Of a stretch of 64,000 bases of DNA, positions 1-28,547 are shown piece by piece. The notes beneath the pieces are model-generated. The model did not search any database, was not told where the DNA came from, and worked only from the letters and a program-made list of their open reading frames with translations. The translations under genes were made by a program, and so were the position numbers. How positions within the stretch are numbered: the first letter of the stretch is position 1; the number at the start of each line of letters is the position of its first letter. The stretch covers positions 34,635,743-34,699,742 of the forward strand of contig CM063283.1 in NCBI GenBank assembly GCA_032173965.1. The letters run 5' to 3'. Origin of the DNA: Sitta carolinensis (Eukaryota; Chordata; Aves; Passeriformes; Sittidae).

Positions 1-15726
<15,726 letters not shown>

Positions 15727-15876
15727 CTGTCCGTTCAGGTGTTAGTATTGCTTTACTGGAAGTTTTAGAGAAGCTGGGACTGTTACAGCCATTGGTATAT
15801 GGGGTGAGCCTTGCAACAGGACTATAGGGAAAAGCCAAGGAGACAGGTGTAGAGAAGAGGTTCCGCCATCGGCTAG
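15727..15876 (-). CDS. SLAIN1: SLAIN1 coding exon 3
   Basis: The 150-base exon encodes about residues 197-246: A-S-R-W-R-N-L-F-S-T-P-V-S-L-A-F-P-Y-S-P, followed by V-A-R-L-T-P-Y-T-N-G-C-N and ending K-A-I-L-T-P-E-R-T. It is Ser/Thr/Pro-rich with several S/T-P sites, as expected for this disordered, phosphorylated protein. The acceptor is CAG|CT and the donor ACAG|GTAATG. Both borders are phase 1, so the exon is frame-neutral. It lies 28.6 kb from exon 2. No other exon was recognised in between, although a small alternative exon could hide in that intron. Confidence 0.93.
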
Positions 15877-18800
15877 CTGTTATGGATGCAGGGAGGAGGG
15901 GGAAAAAAACAAGATTTACAGTTATTAATAGAACAGTACTGTCAGAGAAAAATCAACTCATCTTGATTTGTTCATCGTACATTTTTTACTTATTGTAAGA
16001 TGAAAATAATGATAAAAATTCAGCAGCAAATCAGAGGATCAGCACAGTGTTCTGCATGTAAAAGTGAGCTCTAAATGTTTTCTAGTAAATATACCTGATG
16101 ACTATATTTTACACATACACCTCTTTGGTATATATTCATCACATAAATCATTGGGAAACCAACACACAAATAACGAGGAAGTAAAAACTGCTGCAGTTAG
16201 CAGAGAAATGAAAATGAAATTTTTAGTGCTCTTCAAGGAATTCTTCATGGCAATTAATTGTCACACAATTGAATTAGCAGCTAAATTATCAGTTATGGGA
16301 GTTCAGAGACAGAGCAGTAAAAGACGCTTAACCATCAAGTGCTAAAAACAACTGTAATCCCATACCAAGATTTTAAGCTACCATATTTTCTCTTCTCTTT
16401 CTACACCATCAAATTCCTATTGCATAAGCAATAGGGTTTTTTAACTGTTTTGGTTTTTTTAACTGCTTCTGGAATAACAGAACAAGGCATCCCTTTTTCT
16501 TACACATTGTTTACAAAAAGCTTGCAAGGCATCTGGTCCTCTAAGCAATATCACAAAGCATTCAAAGTAGGCAAAAATAAAGCTATAGGCTTATTTCATT
16601 TACATTTACATTTATTTAATTTACATTTTCTTACTCACCCATTAAAAATATTAATACAATTGTCCTTTGTTTTGCCTATTTTTACACACCTTGAAAAAGT
16701 AAAATAGACAACATTCATATGCTCTTCCAAAAATAAATATATATATTAGTAATAAAATTGTTTTAAAAAAAAGGAAAGTTTTAAAATAATAAATTTCAGA
16801 GAACTCATGCAGATACAAGGAAAGATGAAAAATATATGATGGGATTGTGTTTTTTTAGAATATAATCTGTTTTCTACTCACAGATGTTAAAGACAGCGAC
16901 AAAAGAGGGAGAGCCAGGAACAAACTTATACCTACCTTTGAAATCAATGGCATAAGCTCAGTGCTTAGCAGGTGTATTTTGCAGTGTCAGATGCCACAAA
17001 CTGGTATCTGACAAACCATCTGACACTGGTTTTCAAAACCAGAAGAGCCTAAAAGCCCTCAAAAGCCATTCTCCATCGCATGGCCATTTAATACCACAAT
17101 CTCCTACGTTATTTGGACCTGTTCATCTGGTTATTTTACACACTAACAGTCATTCAAATAACACTGAAGTTTTCTGTTTTCAAACCTCCTTACCACCAAA
17201 ATGATTTAGCAGTACATACGAACTTTATTCCTTCTTCTTGCTAACATCAACTCCCAGTAGCCATGGGAAGGATGTCTTGGCGGGCTGTCAATCGCATCCT
17301 CACAACCTTTTGGAGTAATCAGTTTGTCACAAATCCAAATGGTGTCATTTCTCCTTGTATTTCTTTTGCTTTGACCTACTTAAATGTATCCTGGGTTTGT
17401 AAGGAGTAAAAGCCTTTTCAACTCTTCCCACAAGTGCTACTAAGCTTGGAGTGAAGACAACTGCCTGGTTCCAGCACAGGCACAAAGCAGTCTGCTGGGG
17501 GAGGGATTACCTGCAGGGTTCAGGCTCTGAGGTAGGTAGCTAAGTACACATTAGTAACATAAAAATTCAAACTGTGTTCTTTGCTGTCCCCTCATTAAAG
17601 AAATTATTTGCAATTCTCTCATTTTTGGTGATTCTAGTTCCTTCAAGCTCAAAGAAACCCAAAGTTCTGAGATCTTTAAAGGCAGCATCATCACCACTTT
17701 CAGAAAATTGCTCGATGACAAGCCACACAACAAAGACTTCCTGGCTGGATTGTTTGTCCTCAACATTCACTATCGTGATCAGTTCTAAAGTGAAGCATTC
17801 AAGTGACTCAGGACAAAAAAGAGAGGAAACACAGATGAACATAACTCTACAAACTAGCAATTAACATGAGTCCCTGGGGATGAGATTAACTCACAAGGTG
17901 TTAATAACAGGAAATTGAACTGAAGCATTCACTGAAAGAAATTCAAACAATAAGAGTAGACCTCAGTACAACATCACAGCTAATGTCTGTCATTTCCACC
18001 AGGAACCATCAATAAAAGCAAGGGATGACAGTTCCTTGAGATTTCATTTTCCTGCCTAGCACAAGCTACTGCTTTGAGCAGCCTGATCATTTGCCAGGCC
18101 AATTAGCTGCCAGCGTGTTCTCACCCCCAGATGTGGTCAGGCACATAGCATAAATAAACACCATTCATTATCCTTTACAATAACCACTGTGAGCTGGCCC
18201 ACTGTGAGCACAAAGCAACAGTTATTGTGACTCTCAAAGCAAGAACCCACACCAAGAATGTAATTAGTATTTACAGCCAACCAGATTTCAAACTCCTCTT
18301 TCAAACAGCATTCTCACGGAAAGATGGATGGATGAGGCCAAGAAGCTCTATCTACACTAACCTCTATATATGCTAAATCTCTAGGGACACCAATGTAAAA
18401 TATTTCCAATTCTAAAAACTTCTGCCAGTGTGCCCAAAATAAAACTTTCTAGTTTAAGCATCAGGAAAGAATGGACACTTTTCAGGCATATGAGTAAATC
18501 CAGTTTAGGATCAAATACAGGAAACAGCTTTCTTAGGTTTCAAGTGGAAATATTGACGTACATATTGAGCAGTTTATTGTACTAACAAAGACAGCAAAGT
18601 TACTTAAGTCTTGTGCTAATGCCAACACATAAAAAGATACGTAGGAAGCGAGTGCTACAGACATGTAGGCAAATATATAAACTCATGTAAAATTTGTAAA
18701 ATCCCAAAACTGTGCAATGGATAGTCATTTTAGAACAGTTATTTTACTCCAAAGTGAATGTGAGACCATCCTGGTTAGCATGATAAGCACCACTCTGCTA

Positions 18801-20479
18801 TGCATGGATGAAACAATGTTGTTAAGACCTTTATTTTAAGTTTAAAATCACAGCTGTTCAGCTCTGAATTTTACAGTATTTGCAGCTTCTTCTTAAAGCC
18901 CCAATGCCAGTTACCTGCAGATGAAGTAAAACGAGCAGGTACCTGTGGATATTCAGGACATCCCTCTGACTGTCCTGGAAAATGTATAGGTCATGAGAAC
19001 TTAGGTAGAATGATAGTTAACATATCACAGGATGAAAAAGTAGAATTTGGGGGTTTTAGAATGTGAGTTTAAGAGGCAAAGATGGAGAATTTAGGGCGTG
19101 TCCCTGTCCTTCTTCTTTGTCTCGTTTTCCATCTTCTGCTATGATGATGGCACTTTTTAATTCATTTAGAGTAAAGGTACACTGTTTCATATAGTCGACA
19201 GGTATTGGAAAGTTATTGTAAATAAAGCACATGTAATTTTTAGTATAAAAGGTAACACCGTCCTAAGGGTGGAGAGAGACTGTCACAACCTGGCCTGCAA
19301 GAAAGATCTCAGCAGGCCAGAGCCACAAATGTAAGATAACAAAGAATAAACAATCCTTTAAAGAACAAGAGAACAGACGATCTCGACCTCTTCTTCAGAT
19401 GCTGGGCTGGAGGAAACAGAAACTTTCACAGAGACAGAGACAAAGTCAAAGTCAAGTTCAGGAACAACAAAAACATTTTAAAAACCTGACCACTGGTGTC
19501 CCTTGGGTGGGCTTCTGAATACCAAAATCCGACAGGTACCCTTTAAATAGAAAGGAAGTTTCTAATCTTTGCAGTTGTATAGAAACATAGATAATCCTGC
19601 TCTGAGTAATTTATACTGAAGATGCCCTGAAGGAAGAGATTCAGCCATGAAAAGGAAAGCAGGGCATCTAAAACAACAATCAAGAGAAAAGAAGCCAAGA
19701 AATCCATTTTATTTACTGACACCAAAGAGGTAAACGCTTTCAATTTGACTTCTTGAAGCATTAAAGTGGTGGAACGAATATTGTAATAAAATAAGCATAA
19801 ATTATCCCAGTCATCTTAAGTCTACAGTTATTAGAAGGGTCCAACTTTTTGGGTATGATTTCCTTGGTTTTGAGAAATTCTTAGTAACTAGACTGTTGAT
19901 AATGCACTGTGTTACACAGTATCTCGTCCAATATGTTAAAAAAGGACTTTCAAACTGACCAGGTAAGAAAGCAATAAAAATGTATCCTTTAAAAATGAAA
20001 TCAGCAACAAGTGGGATTGCTCAGACCTTTAAAATATTTAGTAACAGAACTGAAGGCTTAAAAGTTAATTAATCTTATATTTATAACATCCCTGGATATA
20101 AAAATGCTAAAACAGATGAAAATAGTAACTCATATAGGAAAATATGAACAATTAATTAAAAAATAAAAATTATTCACCATACTGACTCTTGTGATTAATC
20201 AGCATTTAATAAGAACTGTTGCAAAATTTAACATGAAAGCCTGAACAAGTAAAGATCCACAGAACTGCAGCGCTCAAAAGGAACCACTCACCCTGCAAAC
20301 CCACAGGATTCTGTACCATCCTTAAAGCAATCCCCTTCCTTAAACTAATTCCTCATTTAAGCTACATAAGGTAAAAAAAAAATTCCTAAACACATACAGA
20401 AGCATGTTTTTGAAAGGGAAGATGAAATTTGCTATTAATTGGAACATTCATCAGCTGGAATACAAGGAAATAATGGGTA

Positions 20480-20771
20480 GAGATCCTCATTATGCTGTTT
20501 AAGTCATGAGGAGTTACATTGGTGTGAACAGGGACAGCTCAAGCACAGGTCCTCTACTAGAACATCATATGTGATATATCTAGGACAAGTGAGTGACCAA
20601 GCACTGAAAAAGGTTGCCCAGAGAGGCTGTGAAGTCTCCCTCACTGGAGATACTTGAAAGCCATATGGACACAACCCTGTGCAATGTGTTACAGGATAAC
20701 CCTGCCTGAGCACAGAGGTTGGACCAGATGACCCACTGTAGTCCCCTCCAGCTTGACCCATTCTGTGATCA
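20480..20771 (+). mobile_element. CR1 LINE 3' tail
   Basis: The typical bird CR1 3' end is readable: a G-G-T-T-G-C-C-C-A-G-A-G-A-G-G block, then GGTTGGACCAGATGACC, TCCAGCTTGACC and a final ATTCTGTGAT. It is 5'-truncated, as most CR1 copies are. It is antisense to SLAIN1 within intron 2. Confidence 0.85.
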
Positions 20772-21318
20772 TATTAACTAAGGCTATAAGGGTTTCCAAG
20801 AAACCAAACTAAGTACGTGCACATTTTAAACACCTTCCCATTTTCCTAACTCCATTATGAAACTCAGAGAGCTCACTTTGCCAGAACCTGAGCTTACTTT
20901 CACTCTGAGTAACACATTTAAACAATATGTTTTTACTATAAAGACAGAAAATACTAAAATCATATATATCAGTACTACTGACTAAACATGCTAAATTATA
21001 TGAGGCATTATTTGGCACGTTTACCCATGCAATTAGCTTAAATTTTATATAGGCCTGTAGGCAAAGTCAAAAATACTTTTTAAGTTCAAGCTTAAAACAA
21101 ATTATATTGCGTATATCAGACATTTGAATATGGGTTCTAATTGCATAGCCTGAACAAAATCCTCTTTCGAGCCAGCATTAGAGGAACATTTACAATACTG
21201 TCAATCCACAGTACTGCAGATAATTTCCTGCCAACACAATTTCTTCAGAGCAGAAAACCCAAACCATGTATATGTCCCTGGTGTATTCTGCATAAGCGCG
21301 GTTGAGCAGCAGCCACAC

Positions 21319-22553
21319 TGTCCTGGTTTAGCCTTAACTGGCCAATTCCTGCATATTAACACGATTAAACCAATGAAAAAGGTAGCCTTCGTGAACACAC
21401 ATTCTAAGACGGAAATTCCGAGAACGGCTCTCTTGCAGTCTGAGTGCAGGTAACAGTGCCGGGCTGGTCCCTCCACGCGGCTGGGCCGGGCCCCTTCCCA
21501 GGAGGTGACCGAGCCGCGCCCCGGCAGCGCCGGGCACGCCAGCGTTCCCCCGCCTCCCCGCCCTGGCGGCCGGGGGACGGCCGGGCTGCGCGCCGCCGGG
21601 TCCCGGATGGGCGAGGGAGGACATCAGCCTTCCCAGCGCGGCCGCTGGAGAAACCTCCTAGAGTGGCTGCAAGTGGCCAAGGGGCTGTCCCGGAGCCGCC
21701 GGGACCATGCGGCTGAGACCAAAGGATGGCTCCGCAAACCCCGGGTGAAGATACTAACTCTTTAGGTGCAGAGATGAGACCTGTAGAACCTTGATCCTCT
21801 CTCGAGTGAGGGAAATAAGAGTGAAGACACATAGAGAAACAACACAAAGACACTGAGGTCAGTAAAGGAGGAGTCAGGTCCCAGATGGGAGGCAGATGAG
21901 GAGCTGCCTTATATTTAGGCTGAAATTCTCTTGTAAACTGTGGTGATGGACTATATTCCCTTTAAACCATGGAGAAGTGTAAGGCAGATGGAAAGTTCAA
22001 ATTGTAGACCTGAGCAAAGGAATTCAGTGCAAATGAGCAAATGTTGAAGCGACTGTGATCTCATGAAAAATTTGAACAGAGAGAAGAGTGTGATGATGAC
22101 CTTTTTTGTCCCAAGTGAAGATGAAGAGAACCTTTGCTTTTGAACAGACTATTTAAAAAAAACCACAAACCCTATACGTTGTCGTGGCCCAGAAGCACAG
22201 CTGTGAAAAGGCTGTGAAAGTGGGACGAAATTTCATGAATGCTGGTGGGGAACTTTTCATAGCAGCAAGGGATGCTCCTCTCCCTAAGTGAACCGAAGAA
22301 AGACTATTCTAAAGGTGGAAAACTGTCTGAGAAATCTGGGTGTTGTTTCTATATGTTGTCAGTGGGAAAGAAAGAAGATTTGTGGGGAAGGGAGGAGGAG
22401 TGTTCTGAAGGGTTTATTCTATTCTTCTTCTTTTAGTTCTGTTAATAAATTTTCTTTATACCTTTCAAAGTTTAAGCCTGCTTTGCTCTCGGTTGGGAAA
22501 TTTCAGATTGACAAATTGGTGTTTCCTCCTGGTTTTGAATTGAAACCGACACA
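21319..22553 (+). mobile_element. Avian solo LTR with GC-rich block
   Basis: The start (TGTCCTGGTTTAG) resembles that of the LTR at 27184, and the end (...GAAACCGACACA) is a partial inverted copy of it. AATAAA is at 22444-22449. A shared U5-like stretch (GCTTTGCTCT...) follows the signal in both elements, so they look like related families. The section at about 21.45-21.74 kb is extremely GC- and CpG-rich compared with the surrounding intron. The target duplication is ambiguous: CACAC before the element, CAAGC or CACAA after it depending on the end chosen. Open frames across the GC block look like composition effects. It lies antisense in SLAIN1 intron 2. Confidence 0.72.
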
Positions 22554-23517
22554 CAAGCTTAAAAGTATCTCTCATGGGAGTAAAATACAGAGATCTAAAT
22601 GGAAAACAGAAGCATTCAGCTGATCACAGAAGAAAACCAGGAGTGCTAGAAGGGAATTCAAGACCTTCTCTTTACCATAGATAAGAATGCCTAAACCAGC
22701 TAGGAGGCTCAGTGAGGCATAACAAATATCTCCCTCCCAAAGAGAGGTATTTAACCTTCACTTTCAGTCCCTGTAAAAAAGTAATTCAGTCAAGTATACA
22801 TCTGGGAATCACTATGTGTCTAATATGCTTGAAAAAACTGACAGAGGAAAACATGAAGATATTATCCACTACTCACCACTGATTAGTACTGTTATTGGGG
22901 CACTAGCTTAAGAAGCTAGGAAACATGGGCTCTCACTACTCAGCAGCCTGTACATATTTACATGAGTCACTTGAAAACCCAGAGGTCCTGAACTTGAAGC
23001 AATACAAGGTAGAAGACAGGTGCTAGGTACTTACCAGGAACCAACACTGTTGCCCCTATCCAATAAGAGAACTTCAGGGAGCCAAGCTTTCAAAGAAGCA
23101 GAATCTGTATTTCAAGTACCTCAGTAGGTCCTGAACACATGGACCTTGGAAGTATGTGCAATTCTTTGGTCTGTTTCACAGGGTGAGGCATTCACCTTCT
23201 GTGCTCAAAAGGACTGTAATACCTTTCAAGGTTTATCAAAACACAGTGCTTCAAAGCTTTCCTTTGCAATTTTAAGTCCTAAAAATTCACTTTTTTGAAA
23301 ATATTATGGGCTTATCGTTTACAAAATCTGGACTTAAGATATCAATGTTTTCAGTTCTAATAACTCTGAGTAAAGAGCATTGAGTTGTACCTGTAAAACT
23401 GGAAGTTAGTCTGGGGCATGTCTATTTTCCCATCTTGTTGAATATTATACAGCAAACTTCTTGACTTTTCAAGCAGCACACTCCTAGTTCCAGTCTCTCA
23501 CAGCCATCAGCTGTCGC

Positions 23518-24427
23518 TGTGGGTGAGTGACAAACAACGTGAACCTCATTTATGAAAACTTCATCTGACTCCAATCTTTATTCAAAACCTGTCCCCCTTT
23601 ATATATCTTCTAGAGCAGGCCATCTCATTGGTCAGAAGAGTGACAGAACTCTTCATCCCATTGTCCCAAACCGAAAGACACAGAGAATATCTGTCCCACA
23701 GACAGGAATCCAAAACATCACTCTTGTTACAACACTTCCAATGTTTATGTTAAGCCTGTGAGAACCAGGTCTTCCTGAACCAAAACATCATGAAGAAACT
23801 GAGTCTAGAAACTCAGAAACCTCAGGCCCAGGAGCCTCAGACTACAGTCAGCTTTGGTCATCCCATCAGCTTATTCCAGTTTGATTTCCAACCACAGCTG
23901 TAGCTCAGTCAGCATCCTACTAGTGGCAGAAACTTTGCCATCCACCTCATATGCTTAATGCACATGTGCAGTTACACTGAAACTGTCATTGCCCAAAATT
24001 ATTTCCCTGCCCTGTCACACAGAGCTCAGAAAATGCTTGAGGCTTGTTTGTCATTTTTGTCTGTTGATTTCTCCATCACGAGAGAGAGAACACTCCCTCA
24101 TCCCCAACTGCAATGAGAACAGAAACTTCCCAAGTATAGACTGCATGAAGAGACTCCTTTCAAGAGTGAGAAGAATTGAGGGGTAGGGGGAAAGTGTTTT
24201 AAGATTTGGTTTTATTCCTCATTATTGTACTGATTTGATTGGTAATAAAATAAACTTTTTCCCAAGTCAAGGCTGGTTTGCCCGTGATGCTAATTGGTGA
24301 CTTCTGGCCCCATCTTGACCCACAATCCTCTAATTAAATTCTCTCTCCCCTGTGCAGGAGGGAGGGATGGGAATAATAGCATAGTTTTGGTGGGCACCTG
24401 GTGTCTAGCCAGGGGCAATTCACCACA
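23518..24427 (+). mobile_element. Avian LTR, 3' part clear, 5' limit uncertain
   Basis: The right part (about 24.19-24.43 kb) matches a common avian LTR end from memory: an AATAAA signal at 24244-24249, a G-T-T-T-G-C-C-C-G-T-G-A-T-G type segment, then GGTGGGCACCTGGTGTCTAG and a terminal CAATTCACCACA. A possible inverted left end, TGTGGGTGAGTGAC, lies at 23518, but no matching target duplication was found and the middle is diverged. The left limit is therefore a guess. No internal retroviral frame is visible. It is antisense in SLAIN1 intron 2. Confidence 0.6.
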
Positions 24428-27183
24428 TGGACAAAAATTGATAAATTAGGAGGAGCTGAGAAAATCGATAGTGTCCACTTGCCTCAAAGCCTAGGAAAAC
24501 AAAAAAGCAACTTTAAGAGTATGCGAGAACTTCAGTTTTAAAAATATGAGAAAACCTGGAGTACCTGAAAATTTGTTTCCCAGATCACTCACTCATATGA
24601 AGCACATCCATTTTTGAAAAATTATATTAAAAAGATCTAGTATTGGCATAGAATGAGAAAGAAGTTCAGTTGGTATTTATCAGTGTAAAACTGCTTGGTA
24701 TATAGAGCTACAACATATAACTCAAGAGCTGCCCCATTAAAAACAGCACAGACATCTTTTAAAGGTGGAATCATCAAGCCTGTCTAAATTGCAGAAGTTC
24801 CTGTAACTTTCAGCTAGCACAGCAAGTAATGCAATCAGCAGTGACTTATGGTATACTGATATTGGTGACAAAAATATAAATCTAAGATTCAGGATGAATA
24901 CTTTGCATGACATAATCCAGTTGTGCCAATGATTATCAGTGTGAGCAGGGAAGTTTCAATGGTAAATGTACAACTACTCTAGTTCAGTGCATTCCAGTGA
25001 AAGACTGACCTGAAAATTGTCTTTGCACACACTGCATGCTGAAAACACAATCACAGCACCGTCCAGCTGCAGCATGCTGAAGAGCATGGAAATTTCAACC
25101 ACCATTCTCTGACCCAATTTTGTCACAAAAACGATTTTATGACATCAAAGAATTCAAAAGACTAGAAATGAAACAGAATTGCAAGGTATAAACTACTTTC
25201 TACAAATCACAAAAAAAGGAAACTACATTTTAGTGATGGAGGGTAGGGTTATGGTTTTTTCTTGTTTTGTTGGGTTTTTTTAACTTGGCTCCCTATTTTA
25301 AGGCAAACCTTTTACTGTACAGCTATGTAAACAGACAAGAACGGGGCTTTGTGAAAAATGCAACTGTCTCAGCATTCATTTTCCTCCTGGGTGCACAACT
25401 CTATCTACATTCACACACCCAAAACCAAATTTTCTGATTAGAGCTAACTGCCAAACTTGGCTTTCCAGCTTCTCTCTTTTGAGAACATGGCCAAATACTA
25501 TGCTGAAATATAAAGCCTTAGGCATTACCTAGGGCCTAGATCTCTGTTTCCTCCCCAGCTCCTAGTTTTTATATAAAGACAGTCAGTCTGATGCATTTCC
25601 ATTCTATATGGTGGATTGACCAGAACCCGTGAGCACACATGATGAGCTCACATTTCAGCTAGTTTAAAGACAGACCTTCCTAAACTGAAGACTCAAGCTT
25701 GTGTACCACTACATAGTGTAACCTAGAAAAAAACATATAGCCCCAGATTCTTCTACCAAACGATTAGCATCTCATTCATTAAGAACAGTGTTTACTCCAC
25801 TTAATTTATAAGCCTTCAAATAAGGTATTAAGAGCCTTCAAAAACAGGATTTTGGTAAAGATTCTTATCAGAGGGCACTGTGAATGCAAAAATTAACATG
25901 GAAAGACTATACAAACTCACAAAAGAATCTACCAAAGGTTAATAAGTCACATTTAATTCAGAGTTTGCATCTGGTTCTGTCAGTCACTGAACTGGTTATA
26001 CAGCTAGGATGGTGTCAGGGTAGGCATATATGCTACTTCCCTGTATTCTCTCTCTTCCAGTATATATTTATGGTGCTTTAGGATGCTGGATCCTATGTCC
26101 CAGACACAATGAAGATGCTCTTACATACAGATATTGATGGCTGACCTAGTCATCTCAGGACACTATTTATTTCCAGCAGGAAGGAGCAAGCATGGTTCAT
26201 CTCACCTCTGCTTGCAAAGGACATGATCTGTGCCCCTTTGTCTGCTCTGCCTATAATGGCAGCCCAGAGTGACTGGCTCCAATACAGATCTCAGCACACA
26301 TTCAAAAGAAGCTCACTCTGCATTCATTACAAAGAACAATAAACAGAGCCTAAAAACAGAGTTCAAAGGCTGCATTCAGTTTTCACTTTTTCTAAGCAGC
26401 AGAAAAAGACATCTCTCGCAGCATTAGAGCACTGCAATGCTTGCATACATCCTACTGAAACCAGCTTGTATTCAACTGAAGTCACCGAACAACTTTCTCA
26501 GCAGCAGTTCCAGATGGAAGGGGACCTCTATGTAGTTTTTTGTTTTTTAAAAAAGAAGAGTTTCTCAATCCCCTTTACCAGGAAGATGAAGCTTGTATCA
26601 TTATATTTAAGGGAGAGATGGAGAAGTGGAGAACAGCAGCAGGAAGGAGGGACTACATCTACCACCATGATATGCAGACAGTGCACCTAAGGCCACTGAA
26701 ACATCTTCCTCCAACTTGTGCTGGGCCAGCAGGAGAGACCTCTTGTCTCCACTGTTTCTGGCTGTAAATTCCCAGGTCTCTGGTTAGGTTCACCCTGCAG
26801 GTACTGACTGAAATGGGCAGTAAAGTTAGCATCCAATCACCTCTGCTAGGAGATTTGAAGGGCAGCAATTCCTGTAAGCACAAATGAAGAGCTAGCGCTG
26901 AGGAAGCTAGTGCATCACCCAGGGGAAGGTAGGACTGTGGCAAGAAACTGATGTCTCTTCTACAATCAGCATACCTTCAAGGCAGCCAGCTGCACCCAGT
27001 CTGGTGGGGATAATTAATTAATCTGTTGAAATAACGTTGCCAAAAGCTCCACACCACACTAATTTAGGAGTTGCAGCTCTACTCCTCTAATGTGGAAAGG
27101 GTGTCTTCACAAAAACATTGCTATTGCAGCCTATGACGCTAGGATTTAAGCACAGCTGCGTCAGAAGTCACAACATATGTAAC

Positions 27184-28547
27184 TGTCGTAGTTTGGAAAA
27201 AATGAGTTTTTCTGAACTTCAGTGGTCAAACCAATGAGTGCTCAGGTTTAAAGACTGGCACCTGGTGTGGCCACTGAGGACAAGGATCTGCCTCTGAGAA
27301 CACAAGGGGTTAAAAGCGAGGGTCTCCGGAAAGCTCTCTCTTGGTTCCAGTCCCTGAGGACGGAGGGATCTCCCCTGCCCAGCGGCTGGCTGGGCAGGGG
27401 AGGGGAAGCCATGCGGCCTGGGTGAGGTAAGCCTGGAACCTCGGGCACAGAGGGGAGAGGAAAATCCTGCAGGATGGAAGGGTGGAGAGAATACAAGAAC
27501 CTTGAGAGGCATCAGACAGCCTTCTTTTCCCTTCCCCCTCCCCCCCCTTTTCCCCGGAGAGAGAAACTGAGAAACCGTGTCTGTGATCTCCGTCACCTTG
27601 AAATTTGATATAAACAACTAGACAGCACGGCCGAAGGAGTATGGGGGGGGTGGCGCGAGAAGAGTGCCCAGCAGCAAAGATACCGTGAGAGTTCTGGGGA
27701 AACAAAGCCCAAGATTTTAACCCTTTTCGTAAATGATAGAAACTTCATAAATGCTAATCCTCCTGAATTTGAAGAAGAAAGATAGAAAGAATTAAGCAAA
27801 GATGATGAAAGTTTGTGCAAGTAGAAGATTGTCAGAGAATGTTGAAAAGAATCCTAGGTGGGAGGAGATGATGGAGTGGCTTTAGCTGGACTCTTTTGTA
27901 TAGCCATGGACGGACTCATTTTTTTCCTGTAACATAGAAGCTGTATCTGGGGAGAGGCATTGGCTTGGAGCCAAGAGTAGACAGTAGTATGAACAGAGAT
28001 GAGAAGAAGAGCTCTGTTCTCAAGGCCCCTCGGCCCCAGGGGGTAATATTGGGGGGGACTGGTGTCCCAAAATTGAGAAGCTGTCGTTTCTTGGAACAGA
28101 CCAAAGCATCTTTAAAAAGAGAAACCCTAGAAACAGCTCTAGTCCATGCACAGTGGTGAGAGCACTGAACATGGAGGAAGAGGCCACGATGTGGTACAAG
28201 AAGGACTCCTATCTCTCCTCAACGAACTGAGTACTGATTATCTGAAGGGTGGTAATAGACTAAAGATTAATTATCTAAAAGGTGGTAACGTGATGGGGAA
28301 TTTTCAGTTTGTTTTGTTAGGTTGAGAACTGGTGGGGGGGGAGGAAGAGTGTTTTTTTTTTGTAAAGTTTCCATGTTCTTCTGTATGTGTCTTCTTTACC
28401 TATTATAAGTAATAAAGTTTTTTTTTCCTTTTGCTTTCTAAATTAGAAACTGTTTTGCTCTGTTTTTGGTCACATCTCACAACAGATACCAGGGACAGTA
28501 TATCGTTATAGAGGCACTGGCCTTGTGCCAACGTCAAACCTTTAACA
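27184..28547 (+). mobile_element. Avian solo LTR with intact 5-bp target duplication
   Basis: The element begins T-G-T-C-G-T-A-G-T-T-T-G-G and ends ...CAAACCTTTAACA, an imperfect inverted terminal repeat of the kind seen in songbird ERV LTRs. It is bracketed by GTAAC at 27179-27183 and at 28548-28552. A 5-bp duplication favours an ERV-L-like (class III) element. A possible TATA box sits at 27609-27614 and an AATAAA poly(A) signal at 28411-28416, followed by a U5-like segment. At 1364 bases it is long for an LTR, but no gag, pol or env frame is present. It lies in SLAIN1 intron 2 in antisense orientation. Subfamily not determined. Confidence 0.82.

Noticed and set aside
21334..21853. Overlapping Pro/Gly/Arg-rich frames on both strands at 21.3-21.9 kb
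   Set aside because: They sit in the GC-rich block of an LTR, lack domains and exist on both strands, as expected from base composition.
27219..27820. Minus-strand frames of 75-132 codons in the 27-28 kb LTR
   Set aside because: They are antisense to the LTR, Pro/Ser-rich and overlap each other in different frames, with no recognised protein.
21319..28547. A full provirus between the LTRs
   Set aside because: The LTRs differ from one another and no gag, protease, polymerase or envelope frame lies between them; they are better read as independent solo LTRs.
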